From positions 1 to 64,000 of the forward strand of contig CAYMUR010000018.1 in assembly GCA_964393615.1 (NCBI GenBank): a DNA stretch of 64,000 nt. Reading direction: 5' to 3'. The position numbers and the translations under genes were made by a program. Each line of letters opens with the position of its first letter. Positions within the stretch are counted from its first letter, which is position 1. The DNA comes from CAYMUR01 sp964393615 (lineage in GTDB: Bacteria > Planctomycetota > Planctomycetia > Pirellulales > Pirellulaceae). The notes under the pieces are model-generated. The model ran no database searches. It had not been told where the DNA came from and saw only the letters and a program-made list of their open reading frames with translations. This document shows positions 1 to 9,286 of this stretch, piece by piece.

Positions 1-1
1 C

Positions 2-502
2 CTCAGCACCGGGATCCTCTTTGATGGAGCGACGCTCTCGACGGATTTCTACATTACAGCTGACGCGGCGGTCAATAAAATTACAATGAAGTTTCGGAGA
101 GCGGACGGAACGGGCCCCTTTAACTTGAACCTAAAACAAAACGGTGAAGTAACCGGCGGGTTGAGTGTCGGGACTTTGGGCATCACTCACTACGGTACAG
201 ATGTCTGGCAGACCGCTACTTGGAGCTTCGCCTACACCGGGACGAGCAACCTTTGGGATGTTGACATGTCCTTCACGAATCTGGAGACCAGCGCCACTAC
301 ATCCGAGACGTTCAATAATCTTGCATTAGCCGTGACCACTTCCGATGTCTTCATCGAAGTAACTCCTAGGGGGCAGGACTCAGGGACCATGTTCGTGGAT
401 AACATCCAGGTATCATCCCCAGTCCCCGAACCCACCACGGCCCTGCTCCTCATCCTCGGTGTTTTGGGGATGGCCGCCAGGCGGCGACTGAGTGGTCAAT
501 AG
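2..502 (+). CDS. PEP-CTERM sorting-domain protein, C-terminal part
   Basis: The reading frame is open from the window edge, so the start lies upstream and only the last 166 residues are visible. The C-terminus is a classic PEP-CTERM sorting signal: a VPEP motif, a hydrophobic stretch (TALLLILGVLGM) and a basic tail (ARRRLSGQ). In known systems this signal is recognised by an exosortase, cut, and the protein is released to the envelope or matrix. The rest is Thr/Ser/Gly-rich and predicted beta-rich, which is usual for exported PEP-CTERM proteins and gives no enzymatic hint. No exosortase gene is in the window. The polysaccharide-type genes at 3-7.4 kb fit the usual partnership between PEP-CTERM and exopolysaccharide genes, but that link is inference. 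Confidence 0.85.
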   Translation, partial: LSTGILFDGATLSTDFYITADAAVNKITMKFRRADGTGPFNLNLKQNGEVTGGLSVGTLGITHYGTDVWQTATWSFAYTGTSNLWDVDMSFTNLETSATTSETFNNLALAVTTSDVFIEVTPRGQDSGTMFVDNIQVSSPVPEPTTALLLILGVLGMAARRRLSGQ

Positions 503-789
503 GTTCGTGGATGGGGTCGTGCCAGAGCGGTTTATGGCTACCCGGCTTGGACCCCAGCAGAAATTTCACTTCGGCTGATGGAATTCACACCCCAAAGCGA
601 TGGGCGCCTCTCTCTTTTTCTACGGAGACCGTAGTTTACCTCTGGTTTCCATGTGATCCGTATCGCAGGGGGGTTGCGTTTCATCGATTTGGCATTATTC
701 TGCTCTCTGTTAGTGCCTGTAAAAATTTGGGATCTGTTCTATTTCAAGCCATGCTTGAGTTTTTTACTTTTTACGTACAAGGATCTTTC

Positions 790-1512
790 ATGAGATATCC
801 TCTTAGCTTGCTGTTAGGAATTGCCTTGCTGACCCCTAGCATTGGTAGCGGTTTTGCCGAAGAACTACCCTCGGGTACGCCGGCTGAGGTTCGACTTAAA
901 ACAGAACGTCAGCACTGGAGTTATGCGATCGGTATGAAAATTGGTCAGGGGTTACGATCGGATGGAATCGTGGCTGACTTTGACTTACTGCTGATGGGAC
1001 TCAGAGATGCCATGTCAGGTCAAAAACCACGTTTGACCGAAGAACAAATTAATGTTGCCATGCAGGCCTTGCAAAAAGAAATGCAAACCAAACAAAAGGG
1101 ACGGCAGCTGACCGAAGGGACGGAAAACAAACGGCAGGGCCAGGATTTTTTGGTAGCCAATGCGAAAAATCCAGGAATCAAGTCGCTACCGAGTGGGCTG
1201 CAGTATGAGGTGTTGCAGGTGGGGAAAGGGCCATCTCCTACACTCGAGGATACAGTCCGTACTCATTATCATGGTACCTTGGTCAATGGCACTGTGTTTG
1301 ACAGTTCTATCAAGCGAGGTGAGCCTGCTGTGTTTCCCGTCAAGGGTGTGATTGCAGGTTGGACCGAGGCATTACAGTTGATGAGGGTGGGTGATAAATG
1401 GAAATTGTTTATTCCGCCTGAATTAGCCTATAAGGAACGAGGTGCTGGTGGTGTGATTGGTCCCCATGCCACGCTTATCTTTGAAATCGAGTTGTTGGGA
1501 ATTGAGAATTAG
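790..1512 (+). CDS. Exported FKBP-type peptidyl-prolyl cis-trans isomerase
   Basis: A 240-residue protein with a signal peptide (residues 1-24, MRYPLSLLLGIALLTPSIGS then GFA), an N-terminal helical FKBP_N dimerisation region (about 30-125, with SYAIGMKIGQGL) and a C-terminal FKBP_C catalytic domain (about 135-240, with VRTHYHGTLVNGTVFDSS and GWTEALQLMRVGDKWKLFIP). This is the FkpA/Mip layout: a periplasmic proline isomerase and folding chaperone. The start at 790 is chosen because AAGGA lies 6 bases upstream and a signal peptide follows at once. The same frame runs open further upstream to 511, but that extension has no family resemblance. The gene stands alone; the next feature is a repeat and a sequencing gap. 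Confidence 0.93.
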   Translation: MRYPLSLLLGIALLTPSIGSGFAEELPSGTPAEVRLKTERQHWSYAIGMKIGQGLRSDGIVADFDLLLMGLRDAMSGQKPRLTEEQINVAMQALQKEMQTKQKGRQLTEGTENKRQGQDFLVANAKNPGIKSLPSGLQYEVLQVGKGPSPTLEDTVRTHYHGTLVNGTVFDSSIKRGEPAVFPVKGVIAGWTEALQLMRVGDKWKLFIPPELAYKERGAGGVIGPHATLIFEIELLGIEN

Positions 1513-1525
1513 GCGGATGTTTTTG

Positions 1526-1735
1526 TTCCAGCGACAGGTTTCCAGCGACAGGTTTCCAGCGACAGGGGCGTACAGTCTAGNNNNNNNNNNNNNNNNNNNN
1601 NNNNNNNNNNNNNNNNNNNNNNNNNNNNNNNNNNNNNNNNNNNNNNNNNNNNNNNNNNNNNNNNNNNNNNNNNNNNNNNNTTCCAGCGACAGGTTTCCAG
1701 CGACAGGTTTCCAGCGACAGGGGCGTACAGTCTAG
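1526..1735. repeat. 14-nt tandem repeat flanking a scaffold gap
   Basis: Three copies of TTCCAGCGACAGGT (period 14; the last copy ends GGG) followed by GGCGTACAGTCTAG occur at 1526-1580. Exactly the same 55 bases occur again at 1681-1735, on the other side of 100 N. An exact 55-base identity at both contig ends suggests an assembly-graph overlap and not two biological copies. The true locus may therefore hold one array with no gap, or a longer array that collapsed. Confidence 0.85.
1581..1680. other. Assembly gap (100 N)
   Basis: A run of exactly 100 N, a placeholder length. It interrupts no recognisable gene: it lies between the FKBP stop and the convergent esterase gene. Confidence 0.98.
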
Positions 1736-1788
1736 GTGCTGTCTGACTACTCCTCGGCGACAGAGAGGGTAATTATTTCGGGAACCTT

Positions 1789-2538
1789 TTAGACAACTCG
1801 CATCCGCTCCCGTTCGAGTGCGTCGGCGATAAATCCGATGGCGCGTGAGGCCATGCTATTGTAGTAAACAAAACCATGGCCGCCGTGACTGGTTTCTAGA
1901 TCGTATTCATGTGGGATGCCTAATGCGGACAGTTTCATGTGTAGCCGGTCCGAACTGTCGTGCCAGCGGGAGTCGATCGGATCACAGCAAAAAAACTGAT
2001 GTCTTGGCCAGTTGAGGGCGTGGATATGTAATGTTGCTGTATCCTGCCTTGCTTCTTCTTCGTTACTGTACATGGCGGTGAGCACTTCATCCCCTTCGGT
2101 AATCCGGGATTGGTAGTCGATGGCTGGAGAAATAGCCGCCACGACTGGAAACAGGTCAGGATATTTGTAGGCCAACCGCAACGCGCCTTGTCCCCCCATA
2201 CTGGTACCCAACAGCCCAATGCCTGGCGGTTTACTGCCAAATTGTTGTTCGGCAAAAGTCAGGATGTTCTCCAGAAGATGCTGTTCGCTAGTCAATTGGT
2301 CGTCGAAATTGGGGCAGATTCGATCCGTCCACCAGCTTTGTTGGGTGACCGGTGCGACAACCAGTAAACCATGTTGTTCGAATTGGTCGGTGAATTCGGC
2401 ATGGTCCCGGAGCATTTCCATATGAACGCCATGTAGATAAATCACCAAATAACGCTGTTTATTTGTCTGTGTGGGGACAAAAATGTCACAAGGATGTCCG
2501 GCCACCGTACGTTCTTGCCACTTGTTGTTAGAATTCAT
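1789..2538 (-). CDS. Alpha/beta-hydrolase, esterase D-like
   Basis: A 249-residue alpha/beta-hydrolase. The oxyanion-hole strand reads VIYLHG, the nucleophile elbow is G-T-S-M-G-G with the catalytic serine, and a late histidine sits in SHGGHGFVYY. This matches the esterase D/acetylxylan-esterase type of polyhydroxybutyrate-depolymerase-like enzymes. The substrate cannot be read from sequence. The ATG at 2538 is preferred because AGGA lies about 13 bases upstream and the fold starts soon after (TVAGHPCDIFVP). The frame is open up to 2727, but that extra segment lacks family character. No signal peptide is obvious, so it is probably cytoplasmic. Confidence 0.82.
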   Translation of the reverse strand: MNSNNKWQERTVAGHPCDIFVPTQTNKQRYLVIYLHGVHMEMLRDHAEFTDQFEQHGLLVVAPVTQQSWWTDRICPNFDDQLTSEQHLLENILTFAEQQFGSKPPGIGLLGTSMGGQGALRLAYKYPDLFPVVAAISPAIDYQSRITEGDEVLTAMYSNEEEARQDTATLHIHALNWPRHQFFCCDPIDSRWHDSSDRLHMKLSALGIPHEYDLETSHGGHGFVYYNSMASRAIGFIADALERERMRVV

Positions 2539-2996
2539 TACAGGAAAACTTTCCTTTCGAATAGCATCACTTGGACCTGTTTTTTCAGCCGAAGGGAAAA
2601 ATCGCTTGGGGTTATAGCCTGATCGAGCAGTGCTATCTGCTTCAAAGTCATCATCATAAACGGAAATGGTCAATTGTTTTAGGTGTTTGAGTTTTCGTGA
2701 AAAGTTCCCGGATTGAATGCAATGCATGCTTTAGGCTGCCATCACTGCAGTTTGCCGATGGGAGACCTAGAAACCAAACCTTTACGGATTCGTGCAAAAG
2801 ACAAGGAAAACGTCTCTCGGCTGGTCTTGCGATCACTGGGAAAATCGTCGATACACGACCAAAACCCCGATTTCCAATGCCTCTCGACGGAACGACAAGG
2901 GAAGCCATTGGGTTTTAGCGATCTTGCAAAAACTAAAATGATTGCAACCGATTCAGCGATCTTTTTCCAAATCATTTATTTTTCCTCTGACTTTCC

Positions 2997-4202
2997 ATGA
3001 GACCATTGCGGATCCTTCTCATTACGCGCAGGTTTTGGCCACTGGTAGGTGGAGCGGAGACGGTGATGGCCAACTTGGCTACCGAGTTCAGAAGTCAGGG
3101 CGTCGAGACGACAGTGGTTACCGCGCAGTGGAGCAAGAATTGGCCAGAGTCGTGTGTCATGGATGATGTCCCAGTGGTCCGCTTGCCACAACCAGCCCAA
3201 CGAGGATGGGGAACCTTGCGTTACATGAACTATTTGAACCGTTGGTTGAGAAAGCAACGGGACCGTTGGGACTTGGTGTACGTATCGATGTTGAAACATG
3301 AGGCTTACACGGCGGTGGGCAGGTTGGCTTTTTCGGCCATACCAGTTGTGCTCCGTGCCGAAGGAGGTGGACTGAGTGGGGATTGTCACTGGCAGCATGA
3401 GTCTCGTTTTGGCAATCGCATCAAATCACGTTGTCAGCAGGCCGACGCTTTGGTGGCCATTAGTCCGGCCATTTATACGGAAATGATTAACGCAGGATAC
3501 CCAAGTCAAAATATTCACCGCATCGACAACGGAGTTTGTTTGGTAGCGCCAGTTTCCGTACAACAGCGTGCTGTTGCGCGGCAATCCTTGGCGGAACTTC
3601 ATCCGGACTTGCGTTTTCCCAGCGGGGCAAAGTTGGCAGTGTATAGCGGTCGCTTGCATGCGGGCAAGGGATTGAAGCATTTGATAGCAGCCTGGCCGCG
3701 CGTGATGAAGCAATGGCCAACGGCCCGCTTGTGGTTGATTGGTGCTGGAGAAGAAGAGGCTCCATTGCGGGACCAGATTCAGTCACTGGGGCTTTCCAAT
3801 CATGTTGCCTTGCCAGGCCTGTTTGATTCGATGGACGACATATTGGCAGCGGCGGATTTGTATTTGTTACCATCTTTTGAAGAAGGTATGTCGGTGGGAC
3901 TATTAGAAGCAATGGTGCGTGGTTTACCCAGCGTGGTTAGTGATATTCCCGGCAATCGAACGGTAGCCCAGCACAAGGTGACTAGCTATCTTGTTCCGCC
4001 CGGTGACATGGCTGCGATAGCAGATGGCATCCAGGCCCTTTGGAGCACCCCTGAATCAGCGATGCGAATGGGACATGCGGCGCGGGAAAAGGTTGTTCAT
4101 CGTTTTTCATTGGAAACGGTAGCACGACGCCACCTCGATTTATTTGAGCAGTTGATTGAGAACAAAAAAGCACGCGGTTGGTCGAAAAAACGACCTGTTT
4201 AA
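2997..4202 (+). CDS. Glycosyltransferase family 4 protein
   Basis: A 401-residue GT-B glycosyltransferase. The N-terminal Rossmann half opens with ILLITRRFWPLVGGAETV, the donor-binding half starts near residue 215 (AVYSGRLHAGKGLKHLI), and the EX7E motif of GT4 enzymes is present as EEGMSVGLLEA, followed by GLPSVVSDIPGN. It should transfer a nucleotide-activated sugar to a glycan or lipid acceptor at the cytoplasmic membrane face. Six bases separate its stop from the next glycosyltransferase start, so the two are probably one operon, with the AsnB-like gene downstream. No clear ribosome-binding site precedes the ATG. Confidence 0.9.
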   Translation: MRPLRILLITRRFWPLVGGAETVMANLATEFRSQGVETTVVTAQWSKNWPESCVMDDVPVVRLPQPAQRGWGTLRYMNYLNRWLRKQRDRWDLVYVSMLKHEAYTAVGRLAFSAIPVVLRAEGGGLSGDCHWQHESRFGNRIKSRCQQADALVAISPAIYTEMINAGYPSQNIHRIDNGVCLVAPVSVQQRAVARQSLAELHPDLRFPSGAKLAVYSGRLHAGKGLKHLIAAWPRVMKQWPTARLWLIGAGEEEAPLRDQIQSLGLSNHVALPGLFDSMDDILAAADLYLLPSFEEGMSVGLLEAMVRGLPSVVSDIPGNRTVAQHKVTSYLVPPGDMAAIADGIQALWSTPESAMRMGHAAREKVVHRFSLETVARRHLDLFEQLIENKKARGWSKKRPV

Positions 4203-4208
4203 TATTTC

Positions 4209-5324
4209 ATGGCGACTCGAATATTGCATATCATTCCGACTTTGGTTCGCGGTGGTGCGGAGAAACAGTTGACACTGTTGGCATCCAATCTAGCACCGGA
4301 CCGATATGATGTGCATGTGTGTGCATTGACCTCAGCAGGTTCCTACCAACAAGTGCTGGACGAGCATGGCATCCCTGTACACGTTATCGGCAAGTCTTGG
4401 AAAGTGGACTTCCAGGCGTATAGGCGTTTGCGAAGTCAGATTAAAAGCCTTCGTCCAGATATTGTGCATACATGGATCTTTGCTGCCAACAGTTACGGCC
4501 GGCAAGCTGCTTTGAGTTGTGGTGTACCTTATGTCGTTGCCGGGGAACGGTCCATCGATCCCTGGAAAACATCTTTGCACTTTTGGATTGACCGTTATTT
4601 AGCCCGACGGAGTCAAGCGATTGTGGTGCCAAGTGCTGGTGTACGAGAGTTTTATGTCCAGCACGGAATACCCAGAAACAAATTTCATGTCATTGCGAAT
4701 GGAATTTCGCTAAATGAATGCCAGGATAGACCGTCGCGTGAGGAATTGTTGGCTGGTATCAATATTCCTGCCGATGCACGGTTAATTGGTGTCGTGGCGC
4801 GGCTTTGGTCACAAAAGCAGCTGAAGGATGCCATCTGGGCGGGGGAGCTGGTGAGTGCTGTGCATCCCCATGCGCATCTTGTTTTGCTGGGGGACGGTCC
4901 AGATCGTTGGCGTTTAGAACGATACAGCAGGCAGGTTCATCTCGACGGCCGGATTCATTTTCTGGGACACCGTGAGGATGCCTCGTGTTTTTTCCCCCAT
5001 TTTGATTGCTTGTGGTCAACGAGCGCGTATGAGGGGTTACCGAACTCCGTCATGGAAGCGATGGCTGCCGGCATTCCGGTAGTGGCCAGTGATATTTCAG
5101 GGAATCGAGACCTTGTGGTGTCCGGAGAGACTGGATATCTGTTCCCGCTTGGTGATCGTGCGGCTTTGGCACGGCAGACCAGTCAACTGCTCGAAAATGA
5201 ATCGCTAAGACAGCAGCTGGGACGAGCCGGCCGACTTCGTCTTCAGAATTGTTTTTCTTTGGACCAGATGGTTCAACATTACGATGAATTATACCAGCAT
5301 CTGTTGACGTTAAACCCGCAATAA
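4209..5324 (+). CDS. Glycosyltransferase family 4 protein
   Basis: A 371-residue GT4 enzyme. The N-terminus has the typical RILHIIPTLVRGGAEKQL loop, and the donor site has EGLPNSVMEAMAAGIPVVAS (EX7E) followed by GNRDLV. It follows the previous glycosyltransferase by 6 bases in the same direction, which points to co-transcription and successive sugar additions. Linkage and donor cannot be told from sequence. Its N-terminal region resembles glycosyltransferases of exopolysaccharide clusters, which fits the AsnB-type gene behind it. Confidence 0.9.
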   Translation: MATRILHIIPTLVRGGAEKQLTLLASNLAPDRYDVHVCALTSAGSYQQVLDEHGIPVHVIGKSWKVDFQAYRRLRSQIKSLRPDIVHTWIFAANSYGRQAALSCGVPYVVAGERSIDPWKTSLHFWIDRYLARRSQAIVVPSAGVREFYVQHGIPRNKFHVIANGISLNECQDRPSREELLAGINIPADARLIGVVARLWSQKQLKDAIWAGELVSAVHPHAHLVLLGDGPDRWRLERYSRQVHLDGRIHFLGHREDASCFFPHFDCLWSTSAYEGLPNSVMEAMAAGIPVVASDISGNRDLVVSGETGYLFPLGDRAALARQTSQLLENESLRQQLGRAGRLRLQNCFSLDQMVQHYDELYQHLLTLNPQ

Positions 5325-5503
5325 GCCATAGCAAAGCACGCCTTATTAAAACAATGACCAATGCGAGTGTCCCCTACAAGTCGTTGTCTATGAGTTTCAT
5401 TGACTAACCATCCGGCGGTTTGCCAGAGGGAGAGGACGGTGTTAGTTCGGAGAAAAACTACTGTTAGGACGCGACTAAAATCGCGGTTAGGTACAAGTTA
5501 ACG

Positions 5504-7429
5504 ATGTGCGGTATTACAGGTGCCATCTGGACAGAACCAGCACGGGCGATTGATCACGAATTGTTAGGCCGCATGACCGATGAGCTTGCGCATCGTGGTC
5601 CTGACGATCAGGGAATCTACCACAGTGATTGTCGTTTGCGCCCACCCTATGAATCGCAACCGGGAGTGGCACTGGGTCATCGACGCTTGTCCATTATTGA
5701 TGTTCAAGATGGTGGGCAGCCAATGGCGAATGAGGATGCGACAGTCTGGATTGTCTTTAATGGCGAGATCTACAATTATGTTGCACTTCGCCAGCGATTG
5801 GAGGGGGCAGGGCATCGTTTTCAGACGCAAAGTGATACCGAGGTCATCGTCCATTTATACGAGGACGAGGGCATTCGCTGTTTGGAGCACCTCAATGGTA
5901 TGTTTTCATTTGCGATATGGGATTCCAGGAAGCAACAATTGTTTTTGGCACGCGATCGTTTGGGGCAAAAACCATTGGTCTACTGTCTTCAACCGGACAG
6001 GCTATTGTTTGCCAGCGAGCTCAAGAGTCTGCTGCAGGTTCCGGATGTGTCCCGCGAAATGGACCCCAGTGCTGTCGACGAATATCTGACTTATCAATAT
6101 GTTCCGCATCCGAAGACGATTTTTGCGAGCATCCGCAAACTTCCTCCCGCACACTATGCAATTTTTTCGGCAGGTCGTCTGGAGATTCGTCCTTACTGGG
6201 CCCCTGATTTTCAGCGAGAGGTTGTGTTGAGTCCTGAGGAGTATGGTGAGCGTGTGCAGGCCACCCTGCGTTCCGCGGTCGACTTGCGCATGCGCAGCGA
6301 CGTACCATTGGGAGCGTTTTTGTCAGGTGGTATGGATTCTTCGATTATCGTTGCTTTAATGCAGCAATTAAATTCGTCTCCTGTTAAAACGTTTTCGGTC
6401 GGTTTTCCGGTGGCCCAGTATGATGAGACTGATTATGCCCGTCGTGTTGCGGAGCACCTGGGTACGGAGCACCATGAATTTCAGATGGTTCCGGACTGTG
6501 TGGATGTCTTGCCAAAACTGGTCTGGAATTTTGACGAACCTTTTGGGGATAGTTCAGCGATTCCAACCTGGTATTTATCGCAATGGACGCGTGAACATGT
6601 GACGGTGGCTTTAACAGGAGACGGTGGAGATGAATTGTTTGCCGGTTACAACCGCTATCGGGCAGTTCGTTGGGGTCAACGATTTGATGCTTTGCCACGT
6701 ATGATTCGCACGTTTGGCACGGCAAAGTGTTGGCAGTCACTGGTAGCCAGGCCGCGGCAAAAACAGAAATCCCTAGTCCGCTTGTTGCATCGCTTTCTTA
6801 CCGCTTTAGGACAGTCACCCGCACGTCGCTACCTACAATGGGTAGAAATATTCCATGAATCCCAGCGAGCAGAACTATACAGCGACGAATTTCTGCACAA
6901 GCTTCCTGTGGTTGATCCAGCATCACTGTTGGAAGACGCATGGCGTCGTGCCACCACCCGCGATGACGTCACCAAGGCCTGCTTGGTGGATCTTGTTACC
7001 TACCTTCCCTGTGACTTGATGACCAAAGTCGATATGGCGTCCATGTCCCATGGTCTGGAATGTCGCCAACCGATGCTGGATCATCGTTTGGTGGAATTGG
7101 CAATCCAAATGCCGATCCAGCTGAAAATGAATCGTTCCTATGGCAAACGCGTGCTCTGGCAGGCCCACCGACATTTGTTACCACCTGCCATTGGTAAACG
7201 GTCGAAAATGGGATTTGGCGTACCACTGGGACACTGGTTTCGTCATGAGCTTCGGGACATGTTGCATGATGTTCTTTTGGGGCCGGACCGTCGAACGGAA
7301 ACGCTGCTAGATATCCATTCCGTTACACGCCTGATGGAGCAACACGATTCGGGCAGGTTTGACCATGGCTATCGGCTCTGGGCACTTTTGGTGTTAGAAC
7401 TTTGGATGCGCCAATGGTGTAATCCATAG
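5504..7429 (+). CDS. asnB: Asparagine synthase (glutamine-hydrolysing)/amidotransferase
   Basis: A 641-residue AsnB-family protein. The N-terminal class II glutaminase starts with the catalytic Cys2 (MCGITGAIW), with the RGPDD and GHRRLSI motifs and FNGEIYN. The C-terminal synthetase domain has the ATP PP-loop SGGMDSS (about residue 275) and GDGGDELFAGYNRY. The reaction is glutamine- and ATP-dependent amidation, of aspartate in the textbook case. Located 180 bases after two glycosyltransferases and longer than classic AsnB, it could instead be the amidotransferase found in exosortase/exopolysaccharide clusters that amidates a uronic sugar. The sequence alone does not decide this. Confidence 0.9.
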   Translation: MCGITGAIWTEPARAIDHELLGRMTDELAHRGPDDQGIYHSDCRLRPPYESQPGVALGHRRLSIIDVQDGGQPMANEDATVWIVFNGEIYNYVALRQRLEGAGHRFQTQSDTEVIVHLYEDEGIRCLEHLNGMFSFAIWDSRKQQLFLARDRLGQKPLVYCLQPDRLLFASELKSLLQVPDVSREMDPSAVDEYLTYQYVPHPKTIFASIRKLPPAHYAIFSAGRLEIRPYWAPDFQREVVLSPEEYGERVQATLRSAVDLRMRSDVPLGAFLSGGMDSSIIVALMQQLNSSPVKTFSVGFPVAQYDETDYARRVAEHLGTEHHEFQMVPDCVDVLPKLVWNFDEPFGDSSAIPTWYLSQWTREHVTVALTGDGGDELFAGYNRYRAVRWGQRFDALPRMIRTFGTAKCWQSLVARPRQKQKSLVRLLHRFLTALGQSPARRYLQWVEIFHESQRAELYSDEFLHKLPVVDPASLLEDAWRRATTRDDVTKACLVDLVTYLPCDLMTKVDMASMSHGLECRQPMLDHRLVELAIQMPIQLKMNRSYGKRVLWQAHRHLLPPAIGKRSKMGFGVPLGHWFRHELRDMLHDVLLGPDRRTETLLDIHSVTRLMEQHDSGRFDHGYRLWALLVLELWMRQWCNP

Positions 7430-7724
7430 AGACTGCAGTGCTGGCAGGGGTGACGTAGCGACCATTCATCTGGGTCTTTAGGTAATATGTCCAGGTAGGG
7501 AGACGGGCGGCCAGGGATCGAATGTTTACTATTGAGGCGCTGAATCGGGCCTGCGGAGAGATCCGACGATTCAGTGTAGATTCATTGTTTTATGACAACG
7601 AGCGGTATCCTGTTAGCTTAAATGGACCTTGAACATTTAGGGCCAACTTTGCTAGAAGTCTATTTGCCAATAACTTTCGGCGATTTTGCATCAGGAGGTC
7701 CAGGCTGTTGCTAAATATCGAAAA

Positions 7725-8729
7725 ATGAAGCTGCTCACCGGTTGTTGCTTTTTGCTTCTCGCAAATCTCTTGTTATGTCATGCGCAGTCGTTGGCTCAAT
7801 CTAACGACCCGGTGATTTTTCGGCTACCACCAGTGGATCCAACGGACAACGACCCGCTAACAGAGACGTTAGCGAATGCAGGGGATGCTGATCAGTTGGT
7901 CTTAAACGCTCACCCAAGCGGTTGGGAATACGGTCAAACTCTGTTGGCCAAGAAAGACGAGATCACTTTTCAGGCCGAAAAGTTCGCGTCTGAGATTGAG
8001 TTTGCAGTGGTTGAAAAATTCGAATCGGAAAAAGAATCGCAGTGTGGCTGGTTTTCTCCTTCCTGGGGGGCGCCTTTCGAATTGTGGGATGGAGGTATTG
8101 AAGTCGGTATTAATGGCGCTCATGGGAATACGAACATGTTGTCGCTTACCACTGGAATCAATTTGACACGCACCGATGGTCCTTCCGAAATGTTTTGGGA
8201 GTTGATCTATCTGAAAACAGAGACAAACGAAATTGAAACACAACACAACGCGATACTGAAGATCAACTATGACTTGGAATTCAAAGAATCGGATTGGACT
8301 TGGTTTGCGAAGTTTTTTGGAGTATACGACGAGTTCAAGGCATTTGATGTCCGTTTGTCAGTGAACACGGGCGCTGGTTACAATTTAGTAAAGACCGACA
8401 CAAAGCAGATGAAATTCCGTATTGGTGCTGGTTGGTCCCGCGAGATCAATGGACCGGATGATCGGTATGTTCCGGAAGCGACATTTGGAATCGGTTTTGA
8501 ACGTGAACTTCCCGGTCAACAAAAACTGGTTCTCGATTCACAATACCTGCCTGAATGGGAGGACTTTTCCTTTTACCGCATGATTAACGATGCCCATTGG
8601 AAGATTTTACTTCACGAAGCATCTGACCTGCATCTTAAAATTGGTATCATCGATCGGTACGACAGTACACCTAATGGTGCTGATGCGAACGACTTGACCT
8701 ATTCACTTTTACTGCTGTGGAAGATTTGA
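7725..8729 (+). CDS. DUF481 outer-membrane-type protein
   Basis: A 334-residue protein with a signal peptide (MKLLTGCCFLLLANLLLCHA) and a C-terminal half of alternating beta strands typical of DUF481 (YdiY-like) proteins: GGIEVGINGAHGNTNMLSLT, then repeated amphipathic strands ending in LTYSLLLLWKI. It is probably an outer-membrane beta-barrel of unknown function. The ATG at 7725 is chosen because the signal peptide begins there. An AGGAGG at 7693-7698 is too far upstream to serve this start, and no start codon at good spacing from it lies in frame. A segment of about 75 residues between the signal peptide and the barrel is charged and unrecognised. Confidence 0.82.
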   Translation: MKLLTGCCFLLLANLLLCHAQSLAQSNDPVIFRLPPVDPTDNDPLTETLANAGDADQLVLNAHPSGWEYGQTLLAKKDEITFQAEKFASEIEFAVVEKFESEKESQCGWFSPSWGAPFELWDGGIEVGINGAHGNTNMLSLTTGINLTRTDGPSEMFWELIYLKTETNEIETQHNAILKINYDLEFKESDWTWFAKFFGVYDEFKAFDVRLSVNTGAGYNLVKTDTKQMKFRIGAGWSREINGPDDRYVPEATFGIGFERELPGQQKLVLDSQYLPEWEDFSFYRMINDAHWKILLHEASDLHLKIGIIDRYDSTPNGADANDLTYSLLLLWKI

Positions 8730-8875
8730 ACAGGTATGGTCGCAATCACCGCTGGCCATTCGCATTGCGCGACCTGACAAAAATTGAGAGCCTGCGAAAA
8801 GGGTTTGCAGGTACTCATTTTCAAGCAGCTGTGGTGCCCGTACTGGCCCCTGAATCGCTTGTCAGACTTCGGCAA

Positions 8876-8905
8876 TATCGGCTTATCCGCGATAAAGTTT
8901 TTTTT
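8876..8905 (+). terminator. Possible weak intrinsic terminator
   Basis: TATCG at 8876-8880 can pair with CGATA at 8890-8894 across a short loop, and eight T follow at 8898-8905. The stem is short and AT-rich. It lies between the DUF481 gene and rpmI, where a stop of transcription would make sense. Confidence 0.3.
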
Positions 8906-9018
8906 CATAAATATTTGATTTTTTCCTGATCCCCCTTTCAGCCTAGGTTTAAGAGGCCTATAATCGCAAGATTCCCAGTTCCTGTTTTCCACCCCTCCTG
9001 CCTTCATTGCCAAAACTG

Positions 9019-9222
9019 ATGCCAAAACAAAAAACACATAAAGGTACCAAGAAACGGTTCCGTCTGACCGCCAAGGGAAAGGCCAAGCATCGCCAAACTG
9101 GCACTAGCCATCTTGCGGCGAGGATGGACCAGAAGCGCAAACGCAATTTACGGGGCACGACCACCGTTTCCAAGGTGATGGAGAAGTCAATTCGCGAAGC
9201 GTTGGCAGGGAACAGTTATTGA
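9019..9222 (+). CDS. rpmI: 50S ribosomal protein L35
   Basis: A 67-residue, highly basic protein matching bacterial L35 (MPKQKTHKGTKKRFRLTAKGK; HLAARMDQKRKRNLRG). It is a structural component of the large ribosomal subunit. The ATG at 9019 gives the standard L35 length; the TTG 12 bases upstream would add four residues. It heads rpmI-rplT-pheS-pheT. Translation initiation factor IF-3 (infC), which usually precedes rpmI, is absent here. The stop codon merges directly into a tandem repeat. Confidence 0.96.
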   Translation: MPKQKTHKGTKKRFRLTAKGKAKHRQTGTSHLAARMDQKRKRNLRGTTTVSKVMEKSIREALAGNSY

Positions 9223-9286
9223 GCCACTGGTACTGAGCCACTGGTACTGAGCCACTGGTACTGAGCCACTGGTACTGAGCCACTGA
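9221..9286. repeat. 14-nt tandem repeat between rpmI and rplT
   Basis: Four exact copies of GAGCCACTGGTACT plus a 10-base partial copy (GAGCCACTGA). The first base of the array lies within the rpmI stop codon. The period is 14, the same as the unrelated-looking repeat at 1526-1735. The array sits in the transcript between two ribosomal protein genes. Confidence 0.93.

Noticed and set aside
511..789. Upstream extension of the FKBP frame
   Set aside because: No family resemblance; a signal peptide and ribosome-binding site place the start at 790.
1457..1735. Open frame running through the repeat and the 100-N gap
   Set aside because: Made of N and tandem repeat; overlaps the FKBP gene out of frame.
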